Shown here: in pieces, positions 53,995-64,000 of the stretch
How the letters are laid out: each line of letters starts with the position of its first letter
How positions within the stretch are numbered: the first letter of the stretch is position 1
DNA from: Liopterus haemorrhoidalis
Lineage: Eukaryota; Arthropoda; Insecta; Coleoptera; Dytiscidae
Length of the DNA: 64,000 nucleotides
Reading direction: 5' to 3'
Assembly (NCBI GenBank): GCA_963971575.1
Contig: OZ020622.1
Coordinates: forward strand, 16,060,879-16,124,878
Notes under the pieces: generated by a model
Databases searched by the model: none
The model's input: only the letters and a program-made list of their open reading frames with translations
Told to the model about the DNA's origin: nothing
Program-made: the position numbers and the translations under genes

Positions 53995-56900
53995 CTGAAA
54001 ATAATAATAACAATTAATTAATTTCCGAAAATTACACATAAGAAAGAGAAGATTACAGTCAGTGGTGTTTTGGAGCCAGTTCACACAAGCTCGTCTAGGT
54101 TGCACCGACTCATTCCGGAGTAATTAAAAATTTTATTTTATGTTTTATTTTAAGTGTGTAAAAGTCGAAACTATATTTTTCAAAACTACGCTTATGAAAA
54201 AGTATTAATTCAAGTTCAAAGCATAAGTATGTCCGAACACCATTAATTACATTAAAAAATTATTACGAAATATTTTACATTGATCCGAATTGTAAGAAAT
54301 AGTTATGTATAAATGAAATGCAGTCTGTATTTAATTATTTTTTTTTTGCGATTGCGATTTTGATTGTGTTTTTTTCGTTCAGAACAAATAATGTGAAAAA
54401 CATCTAGTGTGAAATGAACAGCCGTGTATAACAGTGTTTCTCAAATCTTTCACAGTTGCGGACCACCAACTTCAATAAAAACATTATTTTTGCATAAAGG
54501 CCCATTATTAATACTAACGAAATTATATGTGCGCGGACCACCTTTTGAGAAACACTGGTATATAACACAAAAAATTATTATGGGGTTTGTCAGGTCTTGA
54601 AAAGCGTCCACTAATCGCAAACTTCAGCAACCTTTTGAGCCGCGTCATACTAGAGACTAGTGGAGCTACACACGACTGCATCCCAAACCCTGGCGATATG
54701 CAGACGCGGAAATTACGCCAGATCCAGTGCCCGCACAATGCGGAGTGACCCGAGCAGCACTGCTTTCTGCAACCTGCAGATCAGAGATGTCAGAAGATCT
54801 GCAGGTGGGAATGGACTTGATTTCCCTTCGATAGAAGGCTTTCATACCACCCAAAACACCAACTATCAGGACTACAAGCTTAACTTTATACTCTGGATAC
54901 AGCTTTCTAAGCTCGGACAAGAGATCCATATATTTGGACCTATTTTCCTTCTCCTTGAGAGAGATATTCTTCTCAGCTAGTCTTGAGAATTCGATCACAA
55001 ACATCTGTTTGGTCTCGATATCCAGGAGGGTTGGTTAGTGGCTGTCAGTAACCTCGAGTTGGGGAAGGAGTAATTCCAATAAATTCGGCACTTGGAATTT
55101 TTCACCACCAATTCTATGTCAGAAGGGACGTAAGATATACGGTATGGTATTTAGTCAATACCATAGGCATGTCTAAGATGATAGTAGAGCACGCGGAGAG
55201 CAGCATAAGGCTACGGTTACAGTGGAAGCGTGTTCGCCCGAAGTACAGTTCGGGCGTATTAGCGCGTAAACGGGCATATTTGCGCGTATACGAGCAACTA
55301 GATAGGTGGTGTTTAGTTCTAGCAGTTATTTTAATAACAAAAAAATAAATAAATGGGATATTTGTATTAATAATGCCACAAAAAATGACATTTTAAAATG
55401 ATATTAACGTTAACCAACAAGTTTATTGGAAGTATGAATTACAAACCTTAAACAAAACGGCCAAAAAGTACAATTCAAACGATGAAAGTAACTAGATTGC
55501 AAAATTTAGTTCCGCCTAAACGTTTGGAATAGCCTATAATGCTCCAATTTCTTAGAAATATAGAAAATATCAAGAATGTTTGCATAATAAAGCAGGTTAA
55601 TTTTGACACAATTCACCTTTGAGTAATTTTATATATATTTTTTTCTTCATTACATTAATTAAAAAAATACGTCACTGTGATTCACGTACCACCAAGTCTA
55701 CTTTCAGGTACCACTAGTGATACGCGTACCACCGGTTGAGAACCACTGGTGTAAACGATTCATATGTTGTTTTGTTTTTTATTATGTTTAGAACATGGAA
55801 AAATTAAATATTTCTCCTTATCGCTAACTTTTAATTCAGTCGCCACTTCATCCCATAATTTACGTGTTTGATCAATGGTAAGTTTTACATTTTTGATCCC
55901 ATAACGATCTTCGATCAAAAACTAAAAATATTAATTTCTCAATATTCATTTTGTATACACAGACTGTACCACAGAGCAAGTAAAACAAGTGGACTGTACG
56001 GAGATAAGAACTGTAGGTAGAACGCATACTCGCGCGAACAAAACAAACAATTTTGAATTCAGCTATTCGGGCGATTTACAATACACAGATGTGTACTTCT
56101 ACACGCTAGAATTAGTCGCTCGAATGCGGGCGAGTACGAGCGTAGTTCGCGCGATTGATAAGCTTCTACAGTACCTAAAAACCTGTGTATTTCTACACGC
56201 TTTAACCAGTCGCGAGAATGCGGGCGAGTACGCGCGACTTACTGTTCGCGCGAACACGCTTCCACTGTAACCGTGGCCTTATGTCGAGACACGTAGCTCG
56301 ACGCTGCAAGAGATGGGCAAGCAGACAGAATGTGCATAATCGTTTCAGGATGGTGGTGGCACAACCTACAGTGTGGACTCCGCCGTTTGGAATATGCGGG
56401 CCCTGTATGCCAAAGTATTTATAACACCATCCTGACACGCAAACACAAAACCTTCTGTTTCCGATCTCAAACCCGCAGACTTAAGAAACGAGAACGTAAG
56501 GTCGGTGGACAACACTAGACTTTTAATATGTTTAAAGAATTATTAAGGAAAACAACTGTTCGATTCATTGAATAAAAAGACTAAAGAAAGGAATTTCTAC
56601 ATATAAATTTTTTTCACGGAAATTATGTCATTCCAAATACCACAATTTTTTGTGCCAATATTTTGTTGTTTACATATTAAAAAGTGATTAACATATATTT
56701 TGATAATTTAAAGTATATTTATAATTTATAAAACATAAATAAAAGACAGGGCTAAAATAGTTTTTGGTGTAGATTTACAACATCCCACTGCACACTGCGC
56801 ATGCGTCACACACACGTCATTTGTTCAATATACAGAGATTCTAAACAGGTAGGACTGTGCAGAACTTTTATTTATGTCATTAAACTAGAAGATGGGTAGC

Positions 56901-59900
56901 TCGCTTCGCTCGGCTTCTTCTAACCAAACACTTACTAACCTAACCTAAGATAGTGTTTTGTCATTAAACTAGAAGATGGGTAGCTCGCTTCCAGAAACCA
57001 TTGTTTTAGAGCCACTGATAATTTTTGAATTATTTAGTGTAGTTATGTGCTGCCATCTGTATAGAGTTTGAAGTGGGATATTGTAAATCTTATCCTAGTT
57101 TTTAGTTATTTGATAATTTAATATAAAATTACGCATTTAACCTGAAATTTGGCATCTTGTCAAAATGGTTAGCTGTCCTGCATGTGGACGATCAAGAACA
57201 CAAAATACTAAGACTAGAGGAATAAATTTTCATTCGTAAGTATTTTCCATTCATATTATGCAAGTGAATGAATGAGATTTTGATAAATCTCAACATACAC
57301 GTAACTTATGGACAATGGCCTACTATCATAATTTTCTACTATAAGTTCTGTATGTATTTATTTACTTGTGTGTAACATTAATTTTATAATCATAAATTAC
57401 AGATATATAATAGTGTTTTATTGATTGTTTGTATCTCCTATCTTTAGCTTCTTTTTGTACCGGTAACAATTATTTTAATAAATTTCCCTACATCACTGTA
57501 CAACCGAAAACTATTGTCCACCATTTTGAAATACCATCCTGGTCTGTCCAATTAGCATATAAACCTCCTTCCTTTATCGTCTTTTTATTCAATGGTACGA
57601 TTAATGAAATCTCGTGTCATTTGAATTAATATCTTGTTCGCTCTTTTATACCTTTATGGCTTATTGGCATGAGACTTGGACGCGATATCCAAAGATTGGG
57701 GTTCGATTCCCCACGAATGCTTGAATTTTTATATTAATTTCAACGATTTTTTTATAAAAGATTTTGTCATAAAATCCGAAAAAAAATTAAATAATAAAAA
57801 ACTTACCCTGGCTGATCTTTCCATGGTGTAGTCCAAACCAGAGTGGACAATGTCTTTTTCAGAAGCACCAGAAATTCTCTTCTGGAAAGCTTCGGATGGT
57901 GTTACTGGAATACGGCCTCCAACACGTCCAAATCTACGTTCCAAAGATTCTTGGACAGACTCTAAAAACAATATTTACAATTAATAAATTGGTACACTTA
58001 CAGATCAATTCTGTAATAAATTACTGTTGTAACGTTACTACAAGATAAAATGTTATAAAAAGTTTAATGACTTTCATTCATGATAGTAACTGACCTTGCT
58101 CATAGAGACAAATTTAGTTACAATTATCATAGTAACTGAGTTACAGAATTGGTCTGATTTTCTGACATTGTACAGGTTACAATTAAAATCGAATTCGATC
58201 GAGTTAGAAAATTCAATGTTGCAAAATTATAAAATTGGATTTTCATAATTGTATTTTATTTTATTTATTATCCATTTATTGTTTACTCTGTGTAAAGCTT
58301 CTCATACGAAATATATATACGAGGGTTGTCCGTAAAATAAGGTCTCCAATTTTTTTTCACAAAGAAAAATCACTTTTTTTGTAATGAGTTATGCATTGTT
58401 GGAAAGCCTGGACTTTCTACTATTTTTCTACATAATCCCCGTTGCGATCGATGCATTTTTGCATGCGGTGTAGCATTTTTCGTATACCCGTGTCATAGAA
58501 TTCTCCCTCCGAGGTGCGCAAGTAGCGTACGACATCTTTTTTCAACTCCTCGTTGGTCCTGAAAGTCGTCCAACCCAGGTGTGACTTCAACGCAGGAAAG
58601 AGACGATAGTCAATTGGTGCTAGGTCCGGGCTGAGGGGGGTGTGTTTACAATAATTTCGTCCGAAACCGATGACCGCCCGGTACGCTGTTCATCATAGAT
58701 GTTTGTTCGTCCGTTTTTAAACTCTCTGCACCATTTTCGCACGTTTTTGATGTCCATACACTGTTGTCATTACACTTAACAAAACTGGCGATAATTTTCT
58801 ATAGGCGTAGTGTCCTTAGCACACAAAAAATTGATGTGAAGTGTGAATTTTCACACCTTTCAGCGTTTCGCAGGTATTTATTAACTGTGTGATGATTATT
58901 TGGGATGCCAAAACAAATTTTATGTCAAAATATTTTTTTATGAATTTTAATTCGATGTCTAATACCATTATTTAAGTTTCTAAATATGTGCAGTATTTTT
59001 TTATATAGCAAGGTTCATTAAGATTTTGAAAATTGTGCCTATGGTTTCCATTGGTTGTTTAAATCATAAGCCCCGCCCTCTGATTTCGTATACATTCAAA
59101 CATAAAATTAAATTATAATTTCAACACTTCCACTGGTTATTAAATTTACGCTTTTAAAAATTAAATGCAACATTTACCAAAATATAACTAGAATTTTGAC
59201 AAAATAATTTAAACAAAATAAAAATGAAAAAAAAAAAAAATTGACGGGGATTCGAACACCGTTTCTTACAGTAGTTTCAACTCACTAAGCGAGAACGCTA
59301 CCACTGTGCTATACAGGATCACTCGTTTACTATGTTAAATAGCGGATTAAATATATTACATATTTTACTTAAAAACGCAAAAAATGCGTTATTTTCCGAA
59401 AACATAATCTGATCAAAAATTCCTGTTGTACTATTCCGGTTCACACCAATATACATTACTGAGAATTTTTTCAGATTTTTAGTTTAAACCATCTGGGCTA
59501 CAGGGTGTGGGACAAAAATTTTTTTGCACAATTTTGGCAAAAATCGCCTCAAAATAATTTATTTTGCAAAAATAAATAAATGGGAAATTTGTATTAAGAA
59601 TGACACAAAAAATCAAAATATAAAAAAAATGACATTTTAAAATGATATTAACCTTAACCAAAAAATGTTTATTGTAAGTATGATTTACAAAGCTTAAACA
59701 AAACGGCCGAAAGGCACGATTTAAACGATGAAAGTAACTAGATTGCAAAATCTAGTTCCGCTTAACCGTTTGGAACAGACTGTATTTGTTTATATTTTTA
59801 GGGGGATATGTTTTTTAGATGTTTTAGTATTTTTCCTATGTGCGGGTCAAAGAGTTGTATAAGCATGCCAAATTTCAACTCTCTAGGTTTAGCCGTTTGG

Positions 59901-61520
59901 CTACAATTTTTACCGAACAGACAGACAGACAGACAGACAGACGACAAAATAACGGTATAAGGGTTTTTTGGTCATACCTACAAAACCCTAAAAACGAATC
60001 ACAGAACGTAACTCACACCTAGCGGTAGCGGCGAGTGGAAGCCCATCGCGGACGGCTACCAAACCAAGATTAAGCGTCGGAGACAGCTCGGAGTGGTGGG
60101 GATTTGTAGACGGAGAATCAAGCTATACGCCGGTGTTGCCAGATCTTGCGTTAAAGCGTTCCTCGCGACTCCAGCGCCTTGGAGACCTTATTTTACGGAT
60201 AACCCTCGTAGAATCATAATTAATTTACCTAATAGATGATAGTTGGATTCCCTTTCATATTTGAAGGTGAGACGTCCGTATGAGACATGGTTTAAGTTTT
60301 TAAGCCATTCGAAGAATGATACAGTTACACCACCAGCGTTGATGTAAAGATCAGGAATTACCAAAATGTTACGTTCAATCAAGATTTGATCAGCAGCGGG
60401 TGTGGTTGGGCCATTGGCAGCTTCAGCAATAATCTAAAAAAATATAATTAAACAATTAAACACTGGTAATAGAGTGGTTTGACTTTCTAACCAACAGATG
60501 CGGTGAAAATAATTGTAAGAAAAAAATATGTGTATAATAAGCTATTCACTTTTGTAAGAACAAACTAAGAGGAAATTTTGTTTTCACTAGTTTGCACCTT
60601 TGAAACTGTATGTCATGTTGGTATTAAAAAATTGTCACTTTCTCAATAATGATCATATCCAATAAATCTAAAGTCAGTTTTAGATCGTAAGGAATATTTT
60701 TAATTGACATTTAAAGTCAGTAATACACTATACTACGTTCAACTTTGTAAAACTTATGTTGATTATTATTTTGTAAATAAATGGTCGCCATTTTGAAATG
60801 GTTAACATAAAAATATGACTTTTTGGTGTCATTGTAAAGCTAATTTAATGTACTTTTAGGAAAAAAATATAAAATTATCGATTCCCTATGCTAAATCAAA
60901 AGTTGACATCATTTCCGGTGAAACCGGAAGTGCCTCAGAATTCTTATAGTAACCTTTAGATGGGCCTTTTTGTCTAGTTTAACTTTTGTTCTAAAGATTT
61001 TTTGTACTTTACAAATAAAGGAGATTTCCGGGGTGCCCCGTTTCAAACAAACACCCTGTATATGCTGTTCACTTCACGAAGAACTAGATCTGGTTATTTT
61101 GGTTCCTTTTATAGTGTATTACTGACTTTAAATGTCAATTAAAAATATTTTACGATGTAAAACCGACTTTAGTTTTATTGGATATGATCATTATTAAGAA
61201 AGTGACAATTTTTATAATTTTTTAATACCAACATGACATACAATTGTGTAGCTGTATGTCATACAGGTGTTTTAAGGTTTTTCGCTTTCTTCATTAGATT
61301 CCAAGATATTTATCCGAACTGTGATACAAGAAATGGTAGTTTACATTTTGACACGTACCTTAGCTTGAATTTTGTGGGCGTTTTCTTTAGTGATGACTTT
61401 CTCAATGGCAGCAGGTACAAAGATATCACAAGGTTCATACATCAAACTTTCACCTTCATAGGCCTTGGCACCTGGGAATCCTACAACTGTTCCATTCATG
61501 ATTCTGTAGTCTTCCAAAGC
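53878..61520 (-). CDS. Gdh: Glutamate dehydrogenase, mitochondrial: C-terminal 212 residues in four exons
   Basis: Exons on the - strand are 61520-61359, 60433-60229, 57961-57807 and 53994-53878; all junctions are GT..AG with matching phases. GDH interconverts glutamate and 2-oxoglutarate plus ammonia in the mitochondrial matrix. Visible parts are the NAD(P)-binding Rossmann segment ([58 protein letters not shown]), the hinge [17 protein letters not shown], the animal-type antenna ([33 protein letters not shown]), and the C-terminal helix ending TYSEAGLTF. The N-terminal catalytic domain with the active-site lysine must lie past 64000. The typical animal enzyme is about 550 residues, so roughly 40% is present. 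No frame damage is seen, so the gene looks functional. Confidence 0.95.
54432..54557. mobile_element. Short hAT MITE
   Basis: CAGTGTTTCTCAAA and TTTTGAGAAACACTG flanked by GTGTATAA and GTATATAA (8 bp, one mismatch). Contains GCGGACCACC near both ends. In GDH intron. Confidence 0.75.
55209..56278. mobile_element. Harbinger-like element nested in the LINE
   Basis: GGCTACGGTTACAGTGGAAG and CTTCCACTGTAACCGTGGCC are inverted termini, flanked by TAA and TTA. Subterminal zones are rich in GCGCGAA/TTCGCGC and GGGCGAGTACG motifs. It contains a MITE M piece (55337-55537) and a hAT end (55734-55748). Confidence 0.7.
55337..55537. mobile_element. MITE M, copy 4 (truncated)
   Basis: AATAAATAAATGGGATATTT through AACTAGATTGCAAAATTTAG to TTCCGCCTAAACGTTTGGAA. 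The left half is missing, as in 59572-59786. Confidence 0.6.
56877..56994. repeat. 84-bp-spaced direct repeat
   Basis: GTCATTAAACTAGAAGATGG followed by GTAGCTCGCTT occurs twice (56877 and 56961). Confidence 0.7.
57165..57235 (+). pseudogene. THAP-domain-like first exon inside a GDH intron
   Basis: An ATG opens [20 protein letters not shown] then NFHS, cut by GTAAGT at 57236. The spaced CxxC-type cysteines and the 'GI-FH' ending, with an intron exactly after FH(S), resemble the start of THAP zinc-finger domains, found in P-element transposases and in many host proteins. No following exon with the AVPTF-like remainder was found in the next 600 bp. It is opposite in strand to GDH and is probably the left-over 5' exon of a P-like transposon or a broken domesticated gene. 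Confidence 0.45.
57650..57722 (+). other. tRNA-like sequence in a GDH intron
   Basis: GGCTTATTGGCATGAGAC (D-arm/A box), a perfect 5-bp anticodon stem TTGGA/TCCAA, and GGGGTTCGATTCCCC (T-arm/B box). The 5' and 3' acceptor strands do not pair, so it is a tRNA relic or SINE head rather than a working tRNA. Confidence 0.5.
57807..57961 (-). CDS. Gdh: GDH exon: antenna region
   Basis: Follows a TTTTTAG acceptor. After the split Glu codon it encodes [11 protein letters not shown] to TMERSAR and ends at AGG/GTAAGT in phase 0. This is the animal-specific antenna that carries allosteric control (GTP, ADP) in studied GDHs. Confidence 0.93.
58004..58153. mobile_element. MITE P, copy 2
   Basis: CAATTCTGTAATAAATTACT at the left, AGTAACTGAGTTACAGAATTG-like at the right; inverse of 23890-24041. 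Lies about 40 bp from a GDH exon's splice acceptor. Confidence 0.65.
59241..59330 (-). other. tRNA-like module in T copy E
   Basis: On the - strand A box TAGCACAGTGG and B box GGTGTTCGAATCC are close to tRNA consensus, spaced as in tRNA genes, with a T14 run just downstream that could terminate pol III. Confidence 0.6.
59572..59786. mobile_element. MITE M, copy 3 (half)
   Basis: AATAAATAAATGGGAAATTT to AACTAGATTGCAAAATCTAG and TTTGGAACAGACTGTA. Begins at the same internal point as copy 4. Confidence 0.65.
60229..60433 (-). CDS. Gdh: GDH exon: NAD-binding motif and [10 protein letters not shown] segment
   Basis: Starts after TTTTTTTAG with [15 protein letters not shown] and runs to SNYHLL plus one base before donor GTAAAT. 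The 205-nt length leaves phase 1; the split codon is completed by AG of the next exon to give Glu. The [10 protein letters not shown] and [12 protein letters not shown] motifs are diagnostic of ELFV-type dehydrogenases. Confidence 0.93.
60540..61245. repeat. Two inverted MITE Z fragments forming a foldback in a GDH intron
   Basis: Left 60540-60735 (AGCTATTCACTTTTGTAAGA ... AAAGTCAGTAATACACTATA) and right 61060-61245 (TATAGTGTATTACTGACTTT ... TACCAACATGACATAC) are inverted. The spacer contains a separate repeat ending AACACCCTGTATA. Confidence 0.65.
61359..61520 (-). CDS. Gdh: GDH exon: Rossmann-fold segment
   Basis: Acceptor TTTTCCAG lies on the right (CTG on the + strand at 61521-61523). 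The exon reads 54 codons from [19 protein letters not shown] to [10 protein letters not shown], ending at donor GTACGT. Both boundaries are phase 0. Confidence 0.93.
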
Positions 61521-61784
61521 CTGGAAAAGAAACAAACATCCATTAAAATAATATAATTTTAATAACGAAAATAGTAATCAGCGTCACAACTGGCTCTGTC
61601 CTCTTACAGATTAATATCTATTCTAAATACAGTAATCCCCCGAAATACGTAACACGCGGCTTACGTAAATTCGCAGTTACGTAAAATGAAAATTTCAGAA
61701 AATGGAAATTTTTTTGAGTAGACTAACATACAATTTTACAAAGAATTATTCTATATCAAGCATGCAACTGAACTAGAGGAACAA

Positions 61785-62210
61785 GTGCAGCAACCTACGG
61801 GGACGTGCGTGAATCTAGCGCAGCAATTAGAACTGGAAATGGATAACTGTGACATCAACGAACTTGTTTTGAGCAACGATGAAGAATTAACCAATGATGA
61901 CCTTATTCAGTTAGAAGCATTCCGAAATTCCGAAGAAAATACTGAGCTATGTGATGTACCTACTCCGATCGAAAAGAAATTTTCTACTAAAGAATTAGCT
62001 GAGACTTTTCACCTTATAGATAAGGCACTATCCAAATTAGAAGCGATGGACTCGAAGACCGAGCGGTTCGAAAATGTAAACCGCCGCATAAATTCTGATA
62101 TGTCCGTCTACAAGGCGATCTACGATGAAAAAAAGCGGGCGACCAGGCAATCAACTTTAGACATGTTTATAAGACCTTCAACCATTGCCGGAAATCCAGA
62201 GCCAACATAG
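61785..62210 (+). pseudogene. Tigger-like transposase C-terminal fragment
   Basis: 141 residues: ELEMDNCDINELVLSNDEEL, TNDDLIQLEAFRNSEENTEL, FHLIDKALSKLEAMDSKTER, FENVNRRINSDMSVYKAIYD and RQSTLDMFIRPST. This matches the acidic 'LT-EDL-EL' linker and the 'Y--IY-EKK----Q-SLD-FF' tail of Tigger/pogo transposases. The DNA-binding and DDE parts are missing. Confidence 0.8.
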
Positions 62211-62510
62211 AGTTATAGAAGTTAAAGGAAAATCTTCTACTGACAATGAAATATTTATGAATATGAATATATGTATATTAATGTAGAGTTTCATTTTAAG
62301 AGGGAAATCCTACAGATTGTTTCGGGTGATGACCAGGCGTCATCCGAGGCGGATGACAAACAGGACGGCCGGGTTGTGGGATTTTCCTATATTCCTGCAC
62401 AAATAAATCAACCACAGCCAACTGAGACAGATGACTGACAGAGACAAACAAATGACGACTGTAACTAAGGACTCTTTTTTTATTGTTTATTATTCATATA
62501 GGGTGCATTC

Positions 62511-63143
62511 GAGTTGTACAGGGTAGAGCGAACGCTGAGCGAACACTTGATGGTGACGTCATGAATAGAGCGCAGCAACTCGAACATGGAGCGAGCGTTG
62601 TAGTGACGTAATGTTTATAAAATCTAACCCTACAATTTTAGGCGGCGTTTTTACTGTCAGATTAGTTCACGTCAGTCATGAATCAAAATTATATACCTCG
62701 GTTTTTCGTTGATTTTTTTTTCAATGATGGAGAAACAAAATTAACTAAAAATTAAATATAATTAATAAATTAGTTTAATGAATTTTTTCCATTTTAATGT
62801 TATGCACGGTGTGTTTTAATATTTTTTTTGCTGTTTACAGAATGTCTAAAATACACAAAATGGCCATACTCTGTAGCCATAGACGAATAACAATATTATT
62901 TGTCTGCTATTATTTTTATTTATAATTTAATTTTAAACTTTTATTTCTTTTCCGCCCTTCCCTCACTTTTTTCCGTCATACCCCATATGCTCGGTCTTAA
63001 AACCCCGAACACATAGAGCGCACTCTAAATACTCGCTCGATCGCAAAACGAATGCAATTGAGTGTACTCCGAGCGTCAAATCGAACACGTTTGAGTGTAC
63101 AGAACGTGCTCGGAACGCTCGGAGCGTCAAATCGAATGTACCC
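62511..63143. mobile_element. Element X2
   Basis: GGGTGCATTCGAGTTGTACA and GCGTCAAATCGAATGTACCC flanked by ATA. Shares ends and interior (CATACCCCATATGCTCGGTC, AACCCCGAACACATAGAGCG) with X1, but without the nested MITE and most of the coding part. Confidence 0.75.
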
Positions 63144-63270
63144 ATAGTGTTTGTTGAGAGTATATTCACTTCTGTCATTATATTTTGTAACTTTTAACTG
63201 GTTTTTCAATATAATTTGTGTTTTAAAGACATGTAGTTTTTCATTTGAAAAAGGAAATCCTACATGAATA

Positions 63271-63635
63271 TACCGGGTGAATTATTTAAAGAGCAACATA
63301 CATGTTTCACATATATTGTTAATGAAGTGAGTTATTTCAAAAGCAACATAGCCATAAAACAAATGCTTATCGTATCCATAAAAAAGACAAAATATTAGTT
63401 TTTAAAATATTTTTTGGACTTAGCTACTATGGACATTATTATTTTTGTTTGTATGTAAATATAAACAAACTAATAAAAATTAATTTATTGTTTCTAATTT
63501 ACTATTTTTTATCCGTCTAGGAACTTTATCATGTCAAATAACTATTATATCTAATCACCATTGCATATCTATTGCCATGGATATGAGCTTGCTTTCATAA
63601 TTTGCTATGTTGCAAATGAAATAACTCACCCGGTA
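63271..63635. mobile_element. Tc1/mariner-type MITE
   Basis: TACCGGGTGAATTATTT and AAATAACTCACCCGGTA with TA on both sides; GCAACATA/TATGTTGC continues the inversion. Confidence 0.75.
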
Positions 63636-64000
63636 TATGAATTTCAGTTTATTTTTGTATTGTTTCTTTTATATACGTATTTATGTAGTTTATATTTCTT
63701 TTGTTCCTTTATAAAAAATAAATAAATAATATATATGGTATGTACATACTGTATGTATAATGATAAATACGTAGATACACTTAAGCAATTTTCAAATTCG
63801 ACTTACGTAAAATTCGAGATACGCAAAAGTCTACGGTCCGCATTAATTACGTATCTCGGGGGATTACTGTACTTATAAATACCTAATGACCTATGGGCCG
63901 CCGGCCCGTTAATGCCCGCAAAGACTGAAGGAAATACAAAAAAAAAGGTTGTTTTTTATAATAAAACAACTAGATATTCGAATTACTTATTCGTAAGTAA

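Larger units (their letters stand above)
54590..56500 (-). pseudogene. R2/R4-like LINE C-terminus in a GDH intron
   Basis: Read leftward: [20 protein letters not shown], then the knuckle [18 protein letters not shown] and [13 protein letters not shown] (56290-56370). The element is interrupted by 55209-56278 and continues with [40 protein letters not shown] and [19 protein letters not shown] (54800-55030). The knuckle followed by 'D-----V-EFS-PAE--I--KE-EK--KY' is the layout of site-specific-type LINEs with a restriction-like endonuclease. Same strand as GDH. Confidence 0.75.
58831..59989 (-). mobile_element. T-family element, copy E, with MITE M fragment
   Basis: TTGATGTGAAGTGTGAATTT at one end and CATACCTACAAAACCCT at the other. 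The tRNA-like module (59241-59330 inverse) is the best preserved: TATAGCACAGTGGTAGCG and GGTGTTCGAATCCCCGTC, followed by T-rich sequence. The (CAGA) tract is short. The middle is replaced by half a MITE M (59572-59786). Confidence 0.8.
58320..60208 (-). mobile_element. mariner element in a GDH intron, hosting T copy E
   Basis: TA-flanked inverted termini CGAGGGTTGTCCGTAAAATA and TATTTTACGGATAACCCTCG; inversion continues through AGGTCTCCAA. The - strand interior has [39 protein letters not shown], and the C-terminal [16 protein letters not shown], all mariner-like; the catalytic core is deleted. T copy E is nested at 58831-59989. Confidence 0.85.
61630..63869 (+). mobile_element. pogo/Tigger-like element hosting two more elements
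   Basis: TA duplications flank CAGTAATCCCCCGAAATACG and CGTATCTCGGGGGATTACTG; internal TTACGTAAAATNNGA repeats at both ends. It encodes a Tigger-type transposase C-terminus (61785-62210). X2 (62511-63143) and a MITE (63271-63635) lie inside. Confidence 0.85.

Noticed and set aside
53995..54105. Upstream extension of the last GDH exon frame
   Set aside because: The frame is open to 54105 but the residues do not match GDH and a CAG acceptor sits exactly at the homology start.
57650..57722. Functional tRNA gene
   Set aside because: D, anticodon and T arms are plausible but the acceptor strands do not pair, so it is called tRNA-like only.

Overview
This is an AT-rich, repeat-crowded stretch of a eukaryotic nuclear genome, almost certainly from an insect. 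Two host genes can be supported. One is a secreted chitin-binding cuticle-type protein on the + strand (coding exons 31348-31372, 39571-39599 and 41113-42837). The other is the 3' part of mitochondrial glutamate dehydrogenase on the - strand (coding exons 61520-61359, 60433-60229, 57961-57807 and 53994-53878; the upstream exons lie beyond the right edge). The GDH residues follow the insect form closely. Both genes have short exons, GT..AG introns and introns packed with transposons. The species cannot be named from the sequence alone; a beetle-like or other large insect genome is a guess.

The rest is mostly a transposon graveyard. Class II elements dominate and many can be delimited by their inverted termini plus target duplications: piggyBac (TTAA), several Harbinger/PIF-like families (3-bp TWA or similar), hAT elements and MITEs (8-bp duplications, several perfect), mariner/Tc1/pogo-Tigger elements (TA), and short MITEs named here M, N, P, X and Z. 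Class I elements are non-LTR only: an I-clade-like fragment with an intact 11-bp target duplication, RTE-like reverse transcriptase fragments, jockey/CR1-like fragments, an R2/R4-like fragment with CCHC knuckle, and at least three tRNA-derived SINE types. I saw no LTR element and no CRISPR array.

The most distinctive item is a family called T here. It is about 1.0-1.1 kb, has AGGGTTTTG(T/C)AGGTAT inverted termini, carries a (TCTG)n/(CAGA)n microsatellite near one end and a tRNA-like pol III-type module near the other, and occurs in at least five long copies and several variants. Its copies sit inside other transposons and host others in turn.

Layout: 1-7.2 kb holds piggyBac, Harbinger and mariner remnants with nested insertions. 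7.9-15 kb holds two T copies, an RTE-like LINE and a triple nest (T in hAT in mariner). 15-31 kb holds MITEs, a SINE, LINE pieces and an 800-bp-arm inverted duplication. 31.3-43.1 kb is the cuticle gene with an 8.2-kb first intron. 43.2-53.5 kb is a hAT/T/MITE cluster. 53.6-61.5 kb is the end of GDH, with transposons filling all three visible introns. 61.6-63.9 kb is a Tigger-like element, with two nested elements, in or upstream of a further GDH intron.
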